From assembly GCA_937901485.1 (NCBI GenBank), contig CALGTT010000383.1:1-7187 (forward strand): a DNA stretch of 7,187 nucleotides, written 5' to 3'. The first letter of the stretch is position 1, and each line of letters opens with the position of its first letter. The stretch comes from an uncultured Ruminococcus sp. GTDB lineage: Bacteria > Bacillota > Clostridia > Oscillospirales > Ruminococcaceae. The notes under the pieces are model-generated. The model worked only from the letters and a program-made list of their open reading frames with translations. It did no database searches and was not told where the DNA came from. Shown piece by piece: positions 1 through 5,591 of the stretch. The position numbers and the translations under genes are program-made.

Positions 1-120
1 CCGGTGCAACGGGCGCGACAGGTGCGACCGGCGCAGACGGACTCCCCGGTGCAACGGGCGCGACAGGTGCGACCGGCGCAGACGGACTCCCCGGTGCAAC
101 AGGTGCGACAGGTGCGACCG
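1..120 (+). repeat. 45-bp tandem repeat encoding five Gly-X-Y triplets
   Basis: Bases 1-45 and 46-90 are identical, and a third copy starting at 91 matches until it diverges after about 30 bases (for example ACGGGC becomes ACAGGT). The unit is exactly 15 codons, so gain or loss of a copy keeps the reading frame. More copies may lie upstream of the window. Exact copies of this kind are prone to slippage and to collapse during assembly. Confidence 0.95.
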
Positions 121-251
121 GACCTGCCGGTGAACTGATTCCCGGTGCAGCGATCGACGATCTGGCAGATACGGCAACTCTGCCCGATGTGATCGCATCG
201 TTCAACGCATTGCTTGCTTCCCTGCGTGCAGCAGGCGTGATCGCATCCTGA
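1..251 (+). CDS. Collagen-like Gly-X-Y repeat protein, C-terminal fragment
   Basis: The 5' end lies outside the window; the reading frame enters at base 3 and stops at TGA 249-251. About 40 residues of uninterrupted Gly-X-Y triplets (GAT, GAD, GLP, GPA) are followed by a non-collagenous tail of roughly 40 residues beginning GELIPGAAIDDLADTATLPD and ending FNALLASLRAAGVIAS. The triplets predict a trimeric collagen-like stalk. From memory, FNALLxxLRAAG-type endings are recurrent in Firmicute collagen-like and phage head-fibre-like proteins, where they may cap or trimerise the fibre; that role is inference here. The protein is probably surface-exposed or part of a filament, but the N-terminal domain or signal that would decide this is missing. 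The gene converges on the purine permease and shares its terminator. A prophage structural origin cannot be excluded from this fragment. Confidence 0.85.
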   Translation, partial: GATGATGATGADGLPGATGATGATGADGLPGATGATGATGPAGELIPGAAIDDLADTATLPDVIASFNALLASLRAAGVIAS

Positions 252-254
252 CAG

Positions 255-288
255 AAAACCGCCCCTGTGAAAGCGCAGGGGCGGTTTT
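255..288. terminator. Bidirectional rho-independent terminator between convergent genes
   Basis: The arms AAAACCGCCCCTG (255-267) and CAGGGGCGGTTTT (276-288) pair perfectly over 13 bp. One G-C and one G-T pair can extend the stem inward to a 4-nt AAAG loop. The run of four A at one end and four T at the other supplies a short U tract on either strand. The hairpin begins 3 nt after the collagen-like stop codon and ends 4 nt after the permease stop on the other strand, so it probably serves both transcripts. Confidence 0.9.
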
Positions 289-292
289 GATG

Positions 293-1657
293 TTACAGGA
301 AAATATACTTGAGTACGAAAAGTACAGCCAGTACATACATAATGGGGTTGATCTTCTTCGCCTTGCCGCAGATGAGGTTGAGCAGGACATAGGAGATCAC
401 ACCGATGGAAATGCCCTCGGAAATGCTGTAGAACAGGGGCATTGCGATGATGCACAGATAGGCAGGAATCGCAGCGGTGTAATTGTCCTCTGTGAGCTTC
501 AGTTCTGCAATGTTGCTGAACATCAGGAAGCCCACAATGATGAGCGCGGGAGCTGTTGCAAAGGACGGGATCGCGGTGAAGATGGGTGCGAAGAACATCG
601 ACAGCAGGAACAGGATCGCAGTAGTCAGTGCCGTCAGACCGGTTTTGCCGCCGACCGCCACGCCTGCGGAGGATTCCACAAACGTGGTGGTGGTGGATGT
701 ACCCAGTACGGCACCTGCGGAGGTTGCGATGGCATCCGCAAGCAGTGCCGGACGGATCTTCGGCAGTCTGCCCTCCTCATCAAGCATGTCCGCCTTGGCA
801 GCCACACCAATGAGCGTGCCAAGGGTATCGAACAGATCAACGAACAGGAACGAAAAGATGATGACAATGAAGTTGAAGATGCCCACAGCACTGAAATCCA
901 CGTTGAAGCACTGACCAAAGGTTTCGCCGAGCTTGGAAAAATCCGTCATACCCCACGCCGGCAGCAAGGAATAGTAGCCGTTTGCAGCATCGACCGTATA
1001 GATGCCGGTGAGCTGACAGAGGATACCCAGGATCCATGTGCCGAGGATACCGATGAGGATCGAACCCTTGACTTTCTTGATGTAGAGGATCGCTGTCAGG
1101 AATGTGCCGATAATGCCGAGCAATGCGCAGATACCGGAAGTACTGAAATTCTCGCGAAAGCTGACAATGGACACGAGCGTTGACGAATTGGCAACCGTCA
1201 GCCCTGCGTTTTGCAGACCGATGAACGCAATGAACAAGCCGATGCCTACGGAAACTGCATGTTTCAGGGAAAGCGGAATGGCGTTGAAGATCGCCTCGCG
1301 GACATTCGTGAGCGACAGGATGATGAAAATAATACCCTCGATGAATACCGCAAGCAGTGCCACCTGCCACGGATAGCCAAAGCCCATGACAACGGTGTAG
1401 GTCAGGAACGCGTTAAGTCCCATACCGGCAGAAAGCGCGAACGGCATATTTGCCATGAACGCCATGAACGCCGTACCAATGAAAGACGCAAGACAGGTCG
1501 CCAGCAGTACGGCCGTCGGATCCATACCGGCTTCTCCGAGAATGCTCGGATTGACTGCAAGGATGTACGCCATTGTCATGAACGTGGCGATGCCGGCTGT
1601 GATCTCCGTCCTGACGTTTGTGTTGTTTTCCTTGAGGCGGAAGAGCTTTTCAAGCAT
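293..1657 (-). CDS. NCS2 purine permease, AzgA/PbuG-PbuO type
   Basis: This is a 454-residue polytopic membrane protein of the AzgA branch of the nucleobase-cation symporters, which import hypoxanthine, guanine or adenine by proton symport. Family marks are TFMTMAYILAVNP near residues 25-37, PFALSAGMGLNAF near 72-84 (the usual APGMG is SAGMG here), FVDLFDTLGTLIGVA in the middle, and GTSTTTTFVESSAGVAVGGK near 316-335. Length fits the family (about 430-460). The start is taken as ATG 1657-1655, because AGGAGG at 1670-1665 then stands 7 nt upstream. The in-frame ATG at 1663-1661 would leave only 1 nt, although it would form a classic ATGA overlap with the hpt stop. The gene follows hpt with a 2-nt gap and its ribosome binding site lies inside hpt, so the two should be cotranscribed and translationally coupled. 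The exact base imported cannot be read from sequence; hypoxanthine/guanine is the best guess given hpt. Confidence 0.93.
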   Translation of the reverse strand: MLEKLFRLKENNTNVRTEITAGIATFMTMAYILAVNPSILGEAGMDPTAVLLATCLASFIGTAFMAFMANMPFALSAGMGLNAFLTYTVVMGFGYPWQVALLAVFIEGIIFIILSLTNVREAIFNAIPLSLKHAVSVGIGLFIAFIGLQNAGLTVANSSTLVSIVSFRENFSTSGICALLGIIGTFLTAILYIKKVKGSILIGILGTWILGILCQLTGIYTVDAANGYYSLLPAWGMTDFSKLGETFGQCFNVDFSAVGIFNFIVIIFSFLFVDLFDTLGTLIGVAAKADMLDEEGRLPKIRPALLADAIATSAGAVLGTSTTTTFVESSAGVAVGGKTGLTALTTAILFLLSMFFAPIFTAIPSFATAPALIIVGFLMFSNIAELKLTEDNYTAAIPAYLCIIAMPLFYSISEGISIGVISYVLLNLICGKAKKINPIMYVLAVLFVLKYIFL

Positions 1658-1659
1658 GA

Positions 1660-2238
1660 TCATACCTCCTCATGCGGCGAATATTCCGCGATATACGGGA
1701 GATTGCGGTACAGCTCGCCGCAGTCCAGACCATAGCCGACCACAAAGAGGTCGTCGATTGTGAATAGGGAAATATCCGCTTTGAAGCCTGATTCTGCCAC
1801 GCGCGGATCTCGTCTGGAGGGCTTGTCAAGCAGTGTAACAACGTGCAGGGAACGCGGCTGTCTGGCTTTGAGCAGATTGACCACATCGAAAAGTGTGCGG
1901 CCCGTGTCAATAATGTCCTCCACAATGACCACATGATAATTGCTGATGTCCTGTTCAAGATCCATTGTGATCTTGACTGCACCGGTAGAAACTGTGCCGC
2001 TGTAATAGCTTTTCGCACACATGAAGCCTACCTCACAGGGGACATTGACAGCGCGGATGAGATCTGCCATAAAGACAAACGCACCTTTGAGAATGCTTAC
2101 AAGCAGGATCGGTGAGCCGTCATAGAGCGTGTCGATCTCCTTTCCGGCTTTCTGCAGGGCACTGCTGATCTCCTCCTCGGAGATGAGCACGCGTTTGATG
2201 CGCCGCTGAAATTCCTTGATGTTTGTAACGTCTGGCAT
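1660..2238 (-). CDS. hpt: Hypoxanthine phosphoribosyltransferase
   Basis: This 192-residue cytoplasmic enzyme of purine salvage transfers the ribose phosphate of PRPP to hypoxanthine (usually also guanine), giving IMP/GMP and pyrophosphate. Visible motifs are the ILKGAF loop at residues 49-54, the flexible catalytic loop SYYSGTVSTG at 77-86, the PRPP-binding signature VVIVEDIIDTGRTL at 103-116, a purine-site lysine in LLDKPSRR (K139), and the C-terminal DLFVVGYGLDCGELYRNLPY. The start ATG 2238-2236 is chosen because GGAGG at 2250-2246 lies 7 nt upstream; a longer in-frame ORF reaches 2271 but would put the ribosome binding site inside the gene. The gene is first in an operon with the purine permease and divergent from ppa. 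It is not in the tilS-hpt-ftsH setting common in Firmicutes, so a second hpt elsewhere in the genome is possible. Xanthine phosphoribosyltransferase is less likely from the PRPP loop. Confidence 0.95.
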   Translation of the reverse strand: MPDVTNIKEFQRRIKRVLISEEEISSALQKAGKEIDTLYDGSPILLVSILKGAFVFMADLIRAVNVPCEVGFMCAKSYYSGTVSTGAVKITMDLEQDISNYHVVIVEDIIDTGRTLFDVVNLLKARQPRSLHVVTLLDKPSRRDPRVAESGFKADISLFTIDDLFVVGYGLDCGELYRNLPYIAEYSPHEEV

Positions 2239-2261
2239 GATGATTCCTCCTTTAAATTGTA

Positions 2262-2280
2262 TGTCCGTCAAAAACGGACA
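2262..2280 (-). promoter_or_regulatory. Hairpin at the 5' end of the hpt leader RNA
   Basis: TGTCCGT and ACGGACA form a perfect 7-bp stem with a 5-nt loop. If transcription starts near 2286 as the promoter predicts, the hairpin begins about 6 nt from the 5' end of the mRNA and ends 11 nt before the GGAGG of hpt. It has no U tract, so it is not a terminator. A 5'-stabilising stem or a protein target is possible; the role is inference. Confidence 0.5.
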
Positions 2281-2292
2281 GGCTATATCCTG

Positions 2293-2321
2293 ATTATATC
2301 ATATTTTCTTCCTGAAAACAA
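2293..2321 (-). promoter_or_regulatory. Sigma-A type promoter of the hpt-permease operon
   Basis: Read on the - strand, TTGTTT (2321-2316) and TATAAT (2298-2293) are separated by exactly 17 nt. The -10 is consensus and the -35 matches at four of six positions. The predicted start near 2286 gives a leader of about 48 nt before the hpt ATG. Confidence 0.78.
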
Positions 2322-2368
2322 CTGTGTTTTTTCATAAGTTTTTTGATTCCAATTCGTGAAATGTCTAT

Positions 2369-2406
2369 AAAATCCGTTTAAAAGCAAAGCGAATTTAGAA
2401 AATCCG
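2369..2406. repeat. Two AAAATCCG direct repeats, possible operator
   Basis: AAAATCCG occurs at 2369-2376 and again at 2399-2406, 30 bp apart, in the A/T-rich stretch between the two divergent promoters. The second copy with its flank (AAATCCGACAAAC) agrees with the Bacillus PurR box AWWWCCGAACWWT, as I remember it, at 10 of 13 positions; the first at 9. The location would let a purine regulator act on both operons, but the match is partial and the arrangement differs from the inverted PurBox pairs known in Bacillus. This is a weak call. Confidence 0.2.
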
Positions 2407-2436
2407 ACAAACTTCATTTTCTTTTTCGGCGGGTGA

Positions 2437-2465
2437 TTGACAAAAAGGGAAAACACGGGTATACT
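2437..2465 (+). promoter_or_regulatory. Sigma-A type promoter of the ppa operon
   Basis: TTGACA (2437-2442) and TATACT (2460-2465) are separated by 17 nt; the -35 is perfect and the -10 matches at five of six positions. Transcription should start near 2472, giving a leader of about 41 nt. This is one of the strongest promoter-like matches in the window and fits a highly expressed housekeeping gene. Confidence 0.85.
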
Positions 2466-2512
2466 TATTATATATGGCTATGTAGTTTTATCAATTAATT
2501 GAGGTGTGATCT

Positions 2513-3043
2513 ATGAATATCTGGCACAATATCAGCCCCAAGCGCATCAATCCCAATGACTTTGTGGCTGTCATCGAGATCCCGAAGGGCAGTAAGATCA
2601 AGTACGAGCTGGACAAGGAAACCGGTCTGATCAAGCTTGACCGTATCCTGCACACATCCACGCATTATCCGGCAAACTACGGTCTGATCCCGCGCACCTA
2701 TGCGGATGATGAAGATCCGCTGGATGTGCTTCTGGTCTGCTCCGAAACACTTTCTCCCATGACGCTGGTGCGCTGCTATCCCATCGGCGTGATCCGGATG
2801 CTTGACAGCGGCAGACATGATGACAAGATCATTGCCATCCCGTTCGAAGATCCGAATTACAACTGCTACCACTCCATCAACGAGCTGCCCCGTCACATTT
2901 TTGATGAGATGATCCATTTCTTCAAAGTGTACAAGGAGCTGGAGAACAAGACCACAGCGGTGGACGAGATCGAGGATGTGGATGTTGCCAAGGAGATCAT
3001 TGCAGCAGATATCGACCATTATATCGACAAGTTCTGCAAGTGA
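2513..3043 (+). CDS. ppa: Inorganic pyrophosphatase, family I
   Basis: This 176-residue soluble enzyme hydrolyses pyrophosphate to two phosphates, pulling biosynthetic reactions forward. The family I active site is complete: EIPKGSKIKYELD (E22, K30, E32), R44, the YPANYGLIPRT segment with Y56, the metal-binding signature DEDPLDV (D66, D68, D71), then LDSGRHDDK with D98, D103 and K105, and a late HFFKVYKELE helix that supplies the distal Tyr-Lys. Length matches the E. coli-type enzyme (about 175). GAGGTG at 2501-2506 lies 6 nt before the ATG. The model Firmicute B. subtilis uses a family II enzyme, so a family I gene here marks a different lineage. It has its own strong promoter and is followed 90 nt later by the PRPP-synthetase-like gene with no terminator between, so the two are probably cotranscribed. 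Confidence 0.97.
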   Translation: MNIWHNISPKRINPNDFVAVIEIPKGSKIKYELDKETGLIKLDRILHTSTHYPANYGLIPRTYADDEDPLDVLLVCSETLSPMTLVRCYPIGVIRMLDSGRHDDKIIAIPFEDPNYNCYHSINELPRHIFDEMIHFFKVYKELENKTTAVDEIEDVDVAKEIIAADIDHYIDKFCK

Positions 3044-3088
3044 TTATTGTCACGATTCAGGGAGTCATCCTGATCAAATAATATTTCC

Positions 3089-3133
3089 AAGGAAGGAGTG
3101 CTTCCGTGCGGCACTGCGGAAGCAAAGAGAAGT
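3089..3133 (+). promoter_or_regulatory. prs leader: displaced Shine-Dalgarno followed by a hairpin
   Basis: AAGGAAGGAG at 3089-3098 is a strong Shine-Dalgarno but lies 35 nt from the prs ATG at 3134. A perfect 8-bp stem, TGCTTCCG (3099-3106) with CGGAAGCA (3117-3124), starts at the very next base; folding it out would leave 9 nt between the Shine-Dalgarno and ATG. CTTCC (3101-3105) can alternatively pair with GGAAG (3091-3095), hiding the Shine-Dalgarno, so two exclusive folds exist. No U tract follows, so this is not a terminator. A weak AAGAGAAG purine stretch directly precedes the ATG. Confidence 0.5.
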
Positions 3134-3141
3134 ATGAGTAA
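3106..3141 (+). CDS. Possible 11-codon leader peptide upstream of and overlapping prs
   Basis: GTG at 3106 lies exactly 7 nt after the strong AAGGAG (3093-3098) and opens an 11-codon frame that reads MRHCGSKEKYE and stops at TAA 3139-3141. The prs ATG (3134) falls inside its last two sense codons in another frame, which is the geometry of translational coupling. Neither the displaced Shine-Dalgarno nor the hairpin needs another explanation if this peptide is translated: a ribosome reading it would melt the hairpin and terminate 3 nt past the prs ATG. It could be chance, since an 11-codon ORF is short, and the peptide resembles nothing I recognise. Confidence 0.35.
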   Translation: MRHCGSKEKYE

Positions 3142-4270
3142 TAATGAAGTTCTGTTCAACCTTGAAACCAATGTTGCGCCCCTCGGCCTGATCGCCATGC
3201 AGAGCGCAAGAGATCTGGGCGATAAGATCAACGGCTATCTCGTGGACTGGGCGCAGAAGGGCGGCTATGATTTCGAAAATTTCCTTGTAGAGAGCGAATG
3301 CCCCCGTTTTGCATCCGGCGATGGCAAGGGTCTGATCAAGTCCACCATCCGCGGTAAGGACCTGTACATCATTACCGATGTCGGCAATTACAGCTGCACC
3401 TATGAATACTTCGGCATGAAGAACGCAATGTCTCCGGATGATCACTATCAGGATCTCAAGCGTATCATTCAGGCGGCAAGCGGCAAGGCATACAGAATCA
3501 ATGTCATCATGCCCAATCTCTACGGCGGCAGACAGCACCGCCGCAACTATCGTGAGTCCCTCGACTGCGCAGTTGCACTGCAGGAACTTCAGGCAATGGG
3601 CGTTTCCAATATTGTGACATTCGATGCGCATGATCCGAGAGTACATAATGCCGTTCCGCTGATGGGCTTTGACAACGTCATTCCTTCCTATCAGGTTCTC
3701 AAAACCATGTTCAAGTCCATCGAAGGCTTCCACGCAACAAAGGAAAACTTCATGGTAGTCAGCCCCGACGAGGGCGCACTCAACCGCAACATGTACTATG
3801 CATCCGTGCTCGGCGTGGATATGGGCATGTTCTATAAGAGACGTGACTACTCCAGAATCGTCAACGGCAGAAACCCGATCGTTGCACACGAGTATCTCGG
3901 CAACTCCGTAGAGGGCAAGGATGTATTCATTGCTGACGATATCATCTCCTCCGGCGAGTCCGTTCTGGATATCGCTTACGAGCTGAAGAAGCGCAATGCA
4001 AGAAGAATTTTCGCATATGCGACCTACTCCATCTTCACAAACGGTCTGGAGAAATTCGATCAGGCATACAACGACGGCTTCATCAGCGGTGTATTCGGCA
4101 CAAACCTGACCTATCGTTCTCCGGAGCTGCTCAAGCGTGAGTGGTTCCATGAGGTTGACGTATCCAAGTACATTGCATACTTCATCGCATCCCTCAACCA
4201 CGACGTTTCCATCAGCACTGTCATTGATCCCCACCAGAAGATCCAGCAGCTTCTGGAGAAGTATAACTAA
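3134..4270 (+). CDS. prs: Divergent ribose-phosphate pyrophosphokinase (PRPP synthetase-like)
   Basis: PRPP synthetase transfers pyrophosphate from ATP to ribose 5-phosphate, and its product feeds purine, pyrimidine, NAD, histidine and tryptophan synthesis. This 378-residue protein keeps the two-domain layout: RGKDLYIIT near 73-81, LKRIIQAASGKAYRINVIMP near 108-127, FDAHD at 163-167, VVSPDEGALNRN at 208-219, KRRDYS at 235-240, and the ribose-phosphate loop VFIADDIISSGESV at 264-277. It is about 60 residues longer than the classical enzyme (about 315), and key motifs differ: FGYARQDRK is replaced by LYGGRQHRR (129-137), and DDMIDTAGT by DDIISSGES. From memory such long forms are common in Clostridia, often beside a canonical paralogue. 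ATG 3134 is preferred; an in-frame GTG at 3098 would overlap its own Shine-Dalgarno. It follows ppa without a terminator and is divergent from hpt, which uses PRPP. Family is confident; full catalytic activity is less certain. Confidence 0.85.
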   Translation: MSNNEVLFNLETNVAPLGLIAMQSARDLGDKINGYLVDWAQKGGYDFENFLVESECPRFASGDGKGLIKSTIRGKDLYIITDVGNYSCTYEYFGMKNAMSPDDHYQDLKRIIQAASGKAYRINVIMPNLYGGRQHRRNYRESLDCAVALQELQAMGVSNIVTFDAHDPRVHNAVPLMGFDNVIPSYQVLKTMFKSIEGFHATKENFMVVSPDEGALNRNMYYASVLGVDMGMFYKRRDYSRIVNGRNPIVAHEYLGNSVEGKDVFIADDIISSGESVLDIAYELKKRNARRIFAYATYSIFTNGLEKFDQAYNDGFISGVFGTNLTYRSPELLKREWFHEVDVSKYIAYFIASLNHDVSISTVIDPHQKIQQLLEKYN

Positions 4271-4280
4271 GTATAATGCG

Positions 4281-4310
4281 ATACCCCGCCGAAAGGCGGG
4301 GTATTTCTAT
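4281..4310 (+). terminator. Rho-independent terminator of the ppa-prs operon
   Basis: ATACCCCGCC (4281-4290) pairs perfectly with GGCGGGGTAT (4295-4304) around a GAAA tetraloop, followed by a short T-rich tail (TTCTAT). The stem starts 10 nt after the prs stop. The tail on the opposite strand is not T-rich, so it serves mainly the + strand, although the HAD gene converges on it from 30 nt away. Confidence 0.85.
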
Positions 4311-4333
4311 GTGTATTCGAAGTGCACAGCATC

Positions 4334-5128
4334 TCACGGCTTGAAGAAACCGAACCGTTCCATTGCCTTGTAGATCCCATCCTCACGCAGCTTTGCTGTC
4401 ACATAATCCGCGTGGGGGATGAGCGTTTCACCGTCACCCATTGCAATGCCCGTACCTGAGGTACGCAGCATTGCAAGGTCATTGAGACTATCACCGATGG
4501 CGTAGGACCGGGATCTCTCCATGCCGTGGTGATCGAGCACAAACTCCATCGCCAGCCCCTTGGAGCAGTTGCGCGGATGCATCTCTGCAAAGCCCCAGCC
4601 CCTGTCCACAAACGCAAAAAACGGCGCAATGCCGGCTTTGAATGTTTCCAGATCGGTCTTTTCATCGTAGCCGATCACGAACTTGTCAAAGGCAAAATCC
4701 GCATCGTCCGCACTGCGGTAAATATTTTTCTCCTGCATCCGGAATGTATTGCGGATGTCAACGATGAACGGCAGCTCCCGCGTGTTCGGATCAAAGAAGA
4801 ATCCGTCACGGTGCTCATACAGCGGCGCGGCATCCACCTCACGCACAAGCTGTACCATTTTCGCCCTCACATCGGGAGAAACTGTCTGGTAGAACAGCTC
4901 CCTGCCGCCGCACTCGATATAAGTGCCGCAGCCGCACAGATAGCCGTCAAACCCCAGCTCACGCACGTCCGCATCCACATTGCAAAGCGGTCTGCCCGTA
5001 TTCACATAGAGCAGATGTCCGGCAGCATGTGCAAGGCGGAGGGCTTCTTTTGTGCTGTCTGGAACGAAGTGTCCGGCATTGTCCTCCATGAGTGTGCCGT
5101 CCACATCAAAGAACATGATCTTCCGCAT
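4334..5128 (-). CDS. Cof-type HAD phosphatase in the riboflavin operon
   Basis: This is a 264-residue cytoplasmic haloacid dehalogenase phosphatase with a large type II cap. The four catalytic motifs are intact: FFDVDGT with nucleophile D8 and acid D10, VNTGR with T44, K190 in NCSKGLA, and GDSLND at 212-217. The cap (about residues 80-185) would set substrate choice. The start is ATG 5128 with AGG about 6-7 nt upstream; a longer in-frame ORF runs back into ribH and is rejected. Only one base separates it from the ribH stop (TAA-A-ATG), so it is the last gene of the rib operon and probably translationally coupled. In B. subtilis and E. coli, HAD phosphatases (YcsE, YwtE, YitU; YigB, YbjI) remove the phosphate from 5-amino-6-ribitylamino-uracil 5'-phosphate before lumazine synthase. 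Location makes that the leading hypothesis here; a general sugar-phosphate or FMN phosphatase remains possible. Confidence 0.9.
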   Translation of the reverse strand: MRKIMFFDVDGTLMEDNAGHFVPDSTKEALRLAHAAGHLLYVNTGRPLCNVDADVRELGFDGYLCGCGTYIECGGRELFYQTVSPDVRAKMVQLVREVDAAPLYEHRDGFFFDPNTRELPFIVDIRNTFRMQEKNIYRSADDADFAFDKFVIGYDEKTDLETFKAGIAPFFAFVDRGWGFAEMHPRNCSKGLAMEFVLDHHGMERSRSYAIGDSLNDLAMLRTSGTGIAMGDGETLIPHADYVTAKLREDGIYKAMERFGFFKP

Positions 5129-5129
5129 T

Positions 5130-5591
5130 TTATACCTGCTTGAACAGATGCACCAGCTCCAGTGCGGACATTGCACAGTCATAGCCCTTGTTGCCTGCCT
5201 TTGTGCCTGCACGCTCGATTGCCTGCTCGATGGTGTCGGTCGTCAGAACGCCGAACAGCACCGGAACTTCCGTTTCCAGAGATACGGACGCAATGCCCTT
5301 GGAAACCTCTGCGCACACATAGTCATAATGGGACGTTGAACCACGGATGACTGCGCCAACGCAGATGATCGCATCGTAGTTTCCGGACTTTGCAAGCTTC
5401 TTTGCTGCAAGCGGAATTTCGTATGCACCGGGTACCCATGCAAGGGTGATGTCGTCATCGGATACACCGTGGCGCACCAGACAATCCTCTGCACCGCCGA
5501 TGAGCTTGGAGGTGATGAATTCATTGAAACGGGATGCCACGATGGCGATCTTCAGTCCCTGTCCGCAGTAAATTCCTTCAATTGTTTTCAT
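5130..5591 (-). CDS. ribH: 6,7-dimethyl-8-ribityllumazine synthase
   Basis: This 153-residue enzyme condenses 5-amino-6-ribitylaminouracil with 3,4-dihydroxy-2-butanone 4-phosphate to form the lumazine precursor of riboflavin, usually as a pentamer or a 60-subunit capsid. Signature residues fall at the same positions as in B. subtilis: SRFN with the stacking F22, WVPGAYEIP at 52-60, GAVIRGSTSHYDYV at 79-92 with catalytic H88, F113, R127 in IERAGTKAGNKG, and K135. The start ATG 5591 has AAAGGAAG 6 nt upstream; longer in-frame extensions are rejected on length and ribosome-site position. Its first 14 bases overlap the end of the small membrane-protein gene, and the HAD gene begins 1 nt after its stop. 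Confidence 0.97.
   Translation of the reverse strand: MKTIEGIYCGQGLKIAIVASRFNEFITSKLIGGAEDCLVRHGVSDDDITLAWVPGAYEIPLAAKKLAKSGNYDAIICVGAVIRGSTSHYDYVCAEVSKGIASVSLETEVPVLFGVLTTDTIEQAIERAGTKAGNKGYDCAMSALELVHLFKQV

Noticed and set aside
287..1183. 298-codon open frame on the + strand opposite the permease
   Set aside because: It is antisense to a clear AzgA permease, has low-complexity, charge-rich composition without family motifs, and begins within the terminator region with no ribosome binding site.
2239..2286. Purine riboswitch upstream of hpt
   Set aside because: The predicted leader is only about 48 nt and has a single 7-bp hairpin; the three-way junction and conserved loops of a purine riboswitch cannot fit.
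2495..3019. 174-codon open frame on the - strand opposite ppa
   Set aside because: It is a shadow of the pyrophosphatase gene, whose complete active site shows the + strand is coding.
3047..3084. Separate promoter for prs (TTGTCA at 3047-3052, TAATAT at 3079-3084)
   Set aside because: The spacer is 26 nt and no -10-like hexamer occurs at 16-18 nt, so read-through from the ppa promoter is more likely.
3074..4234. 386-codon open frame on the - strand opposite prs
   Set aside because: It mirrors the codon pattern of prs, matches no family I know, and lacks an appropriate ribosome site; the + strand protein has clear PRPP-synthetase motifs.
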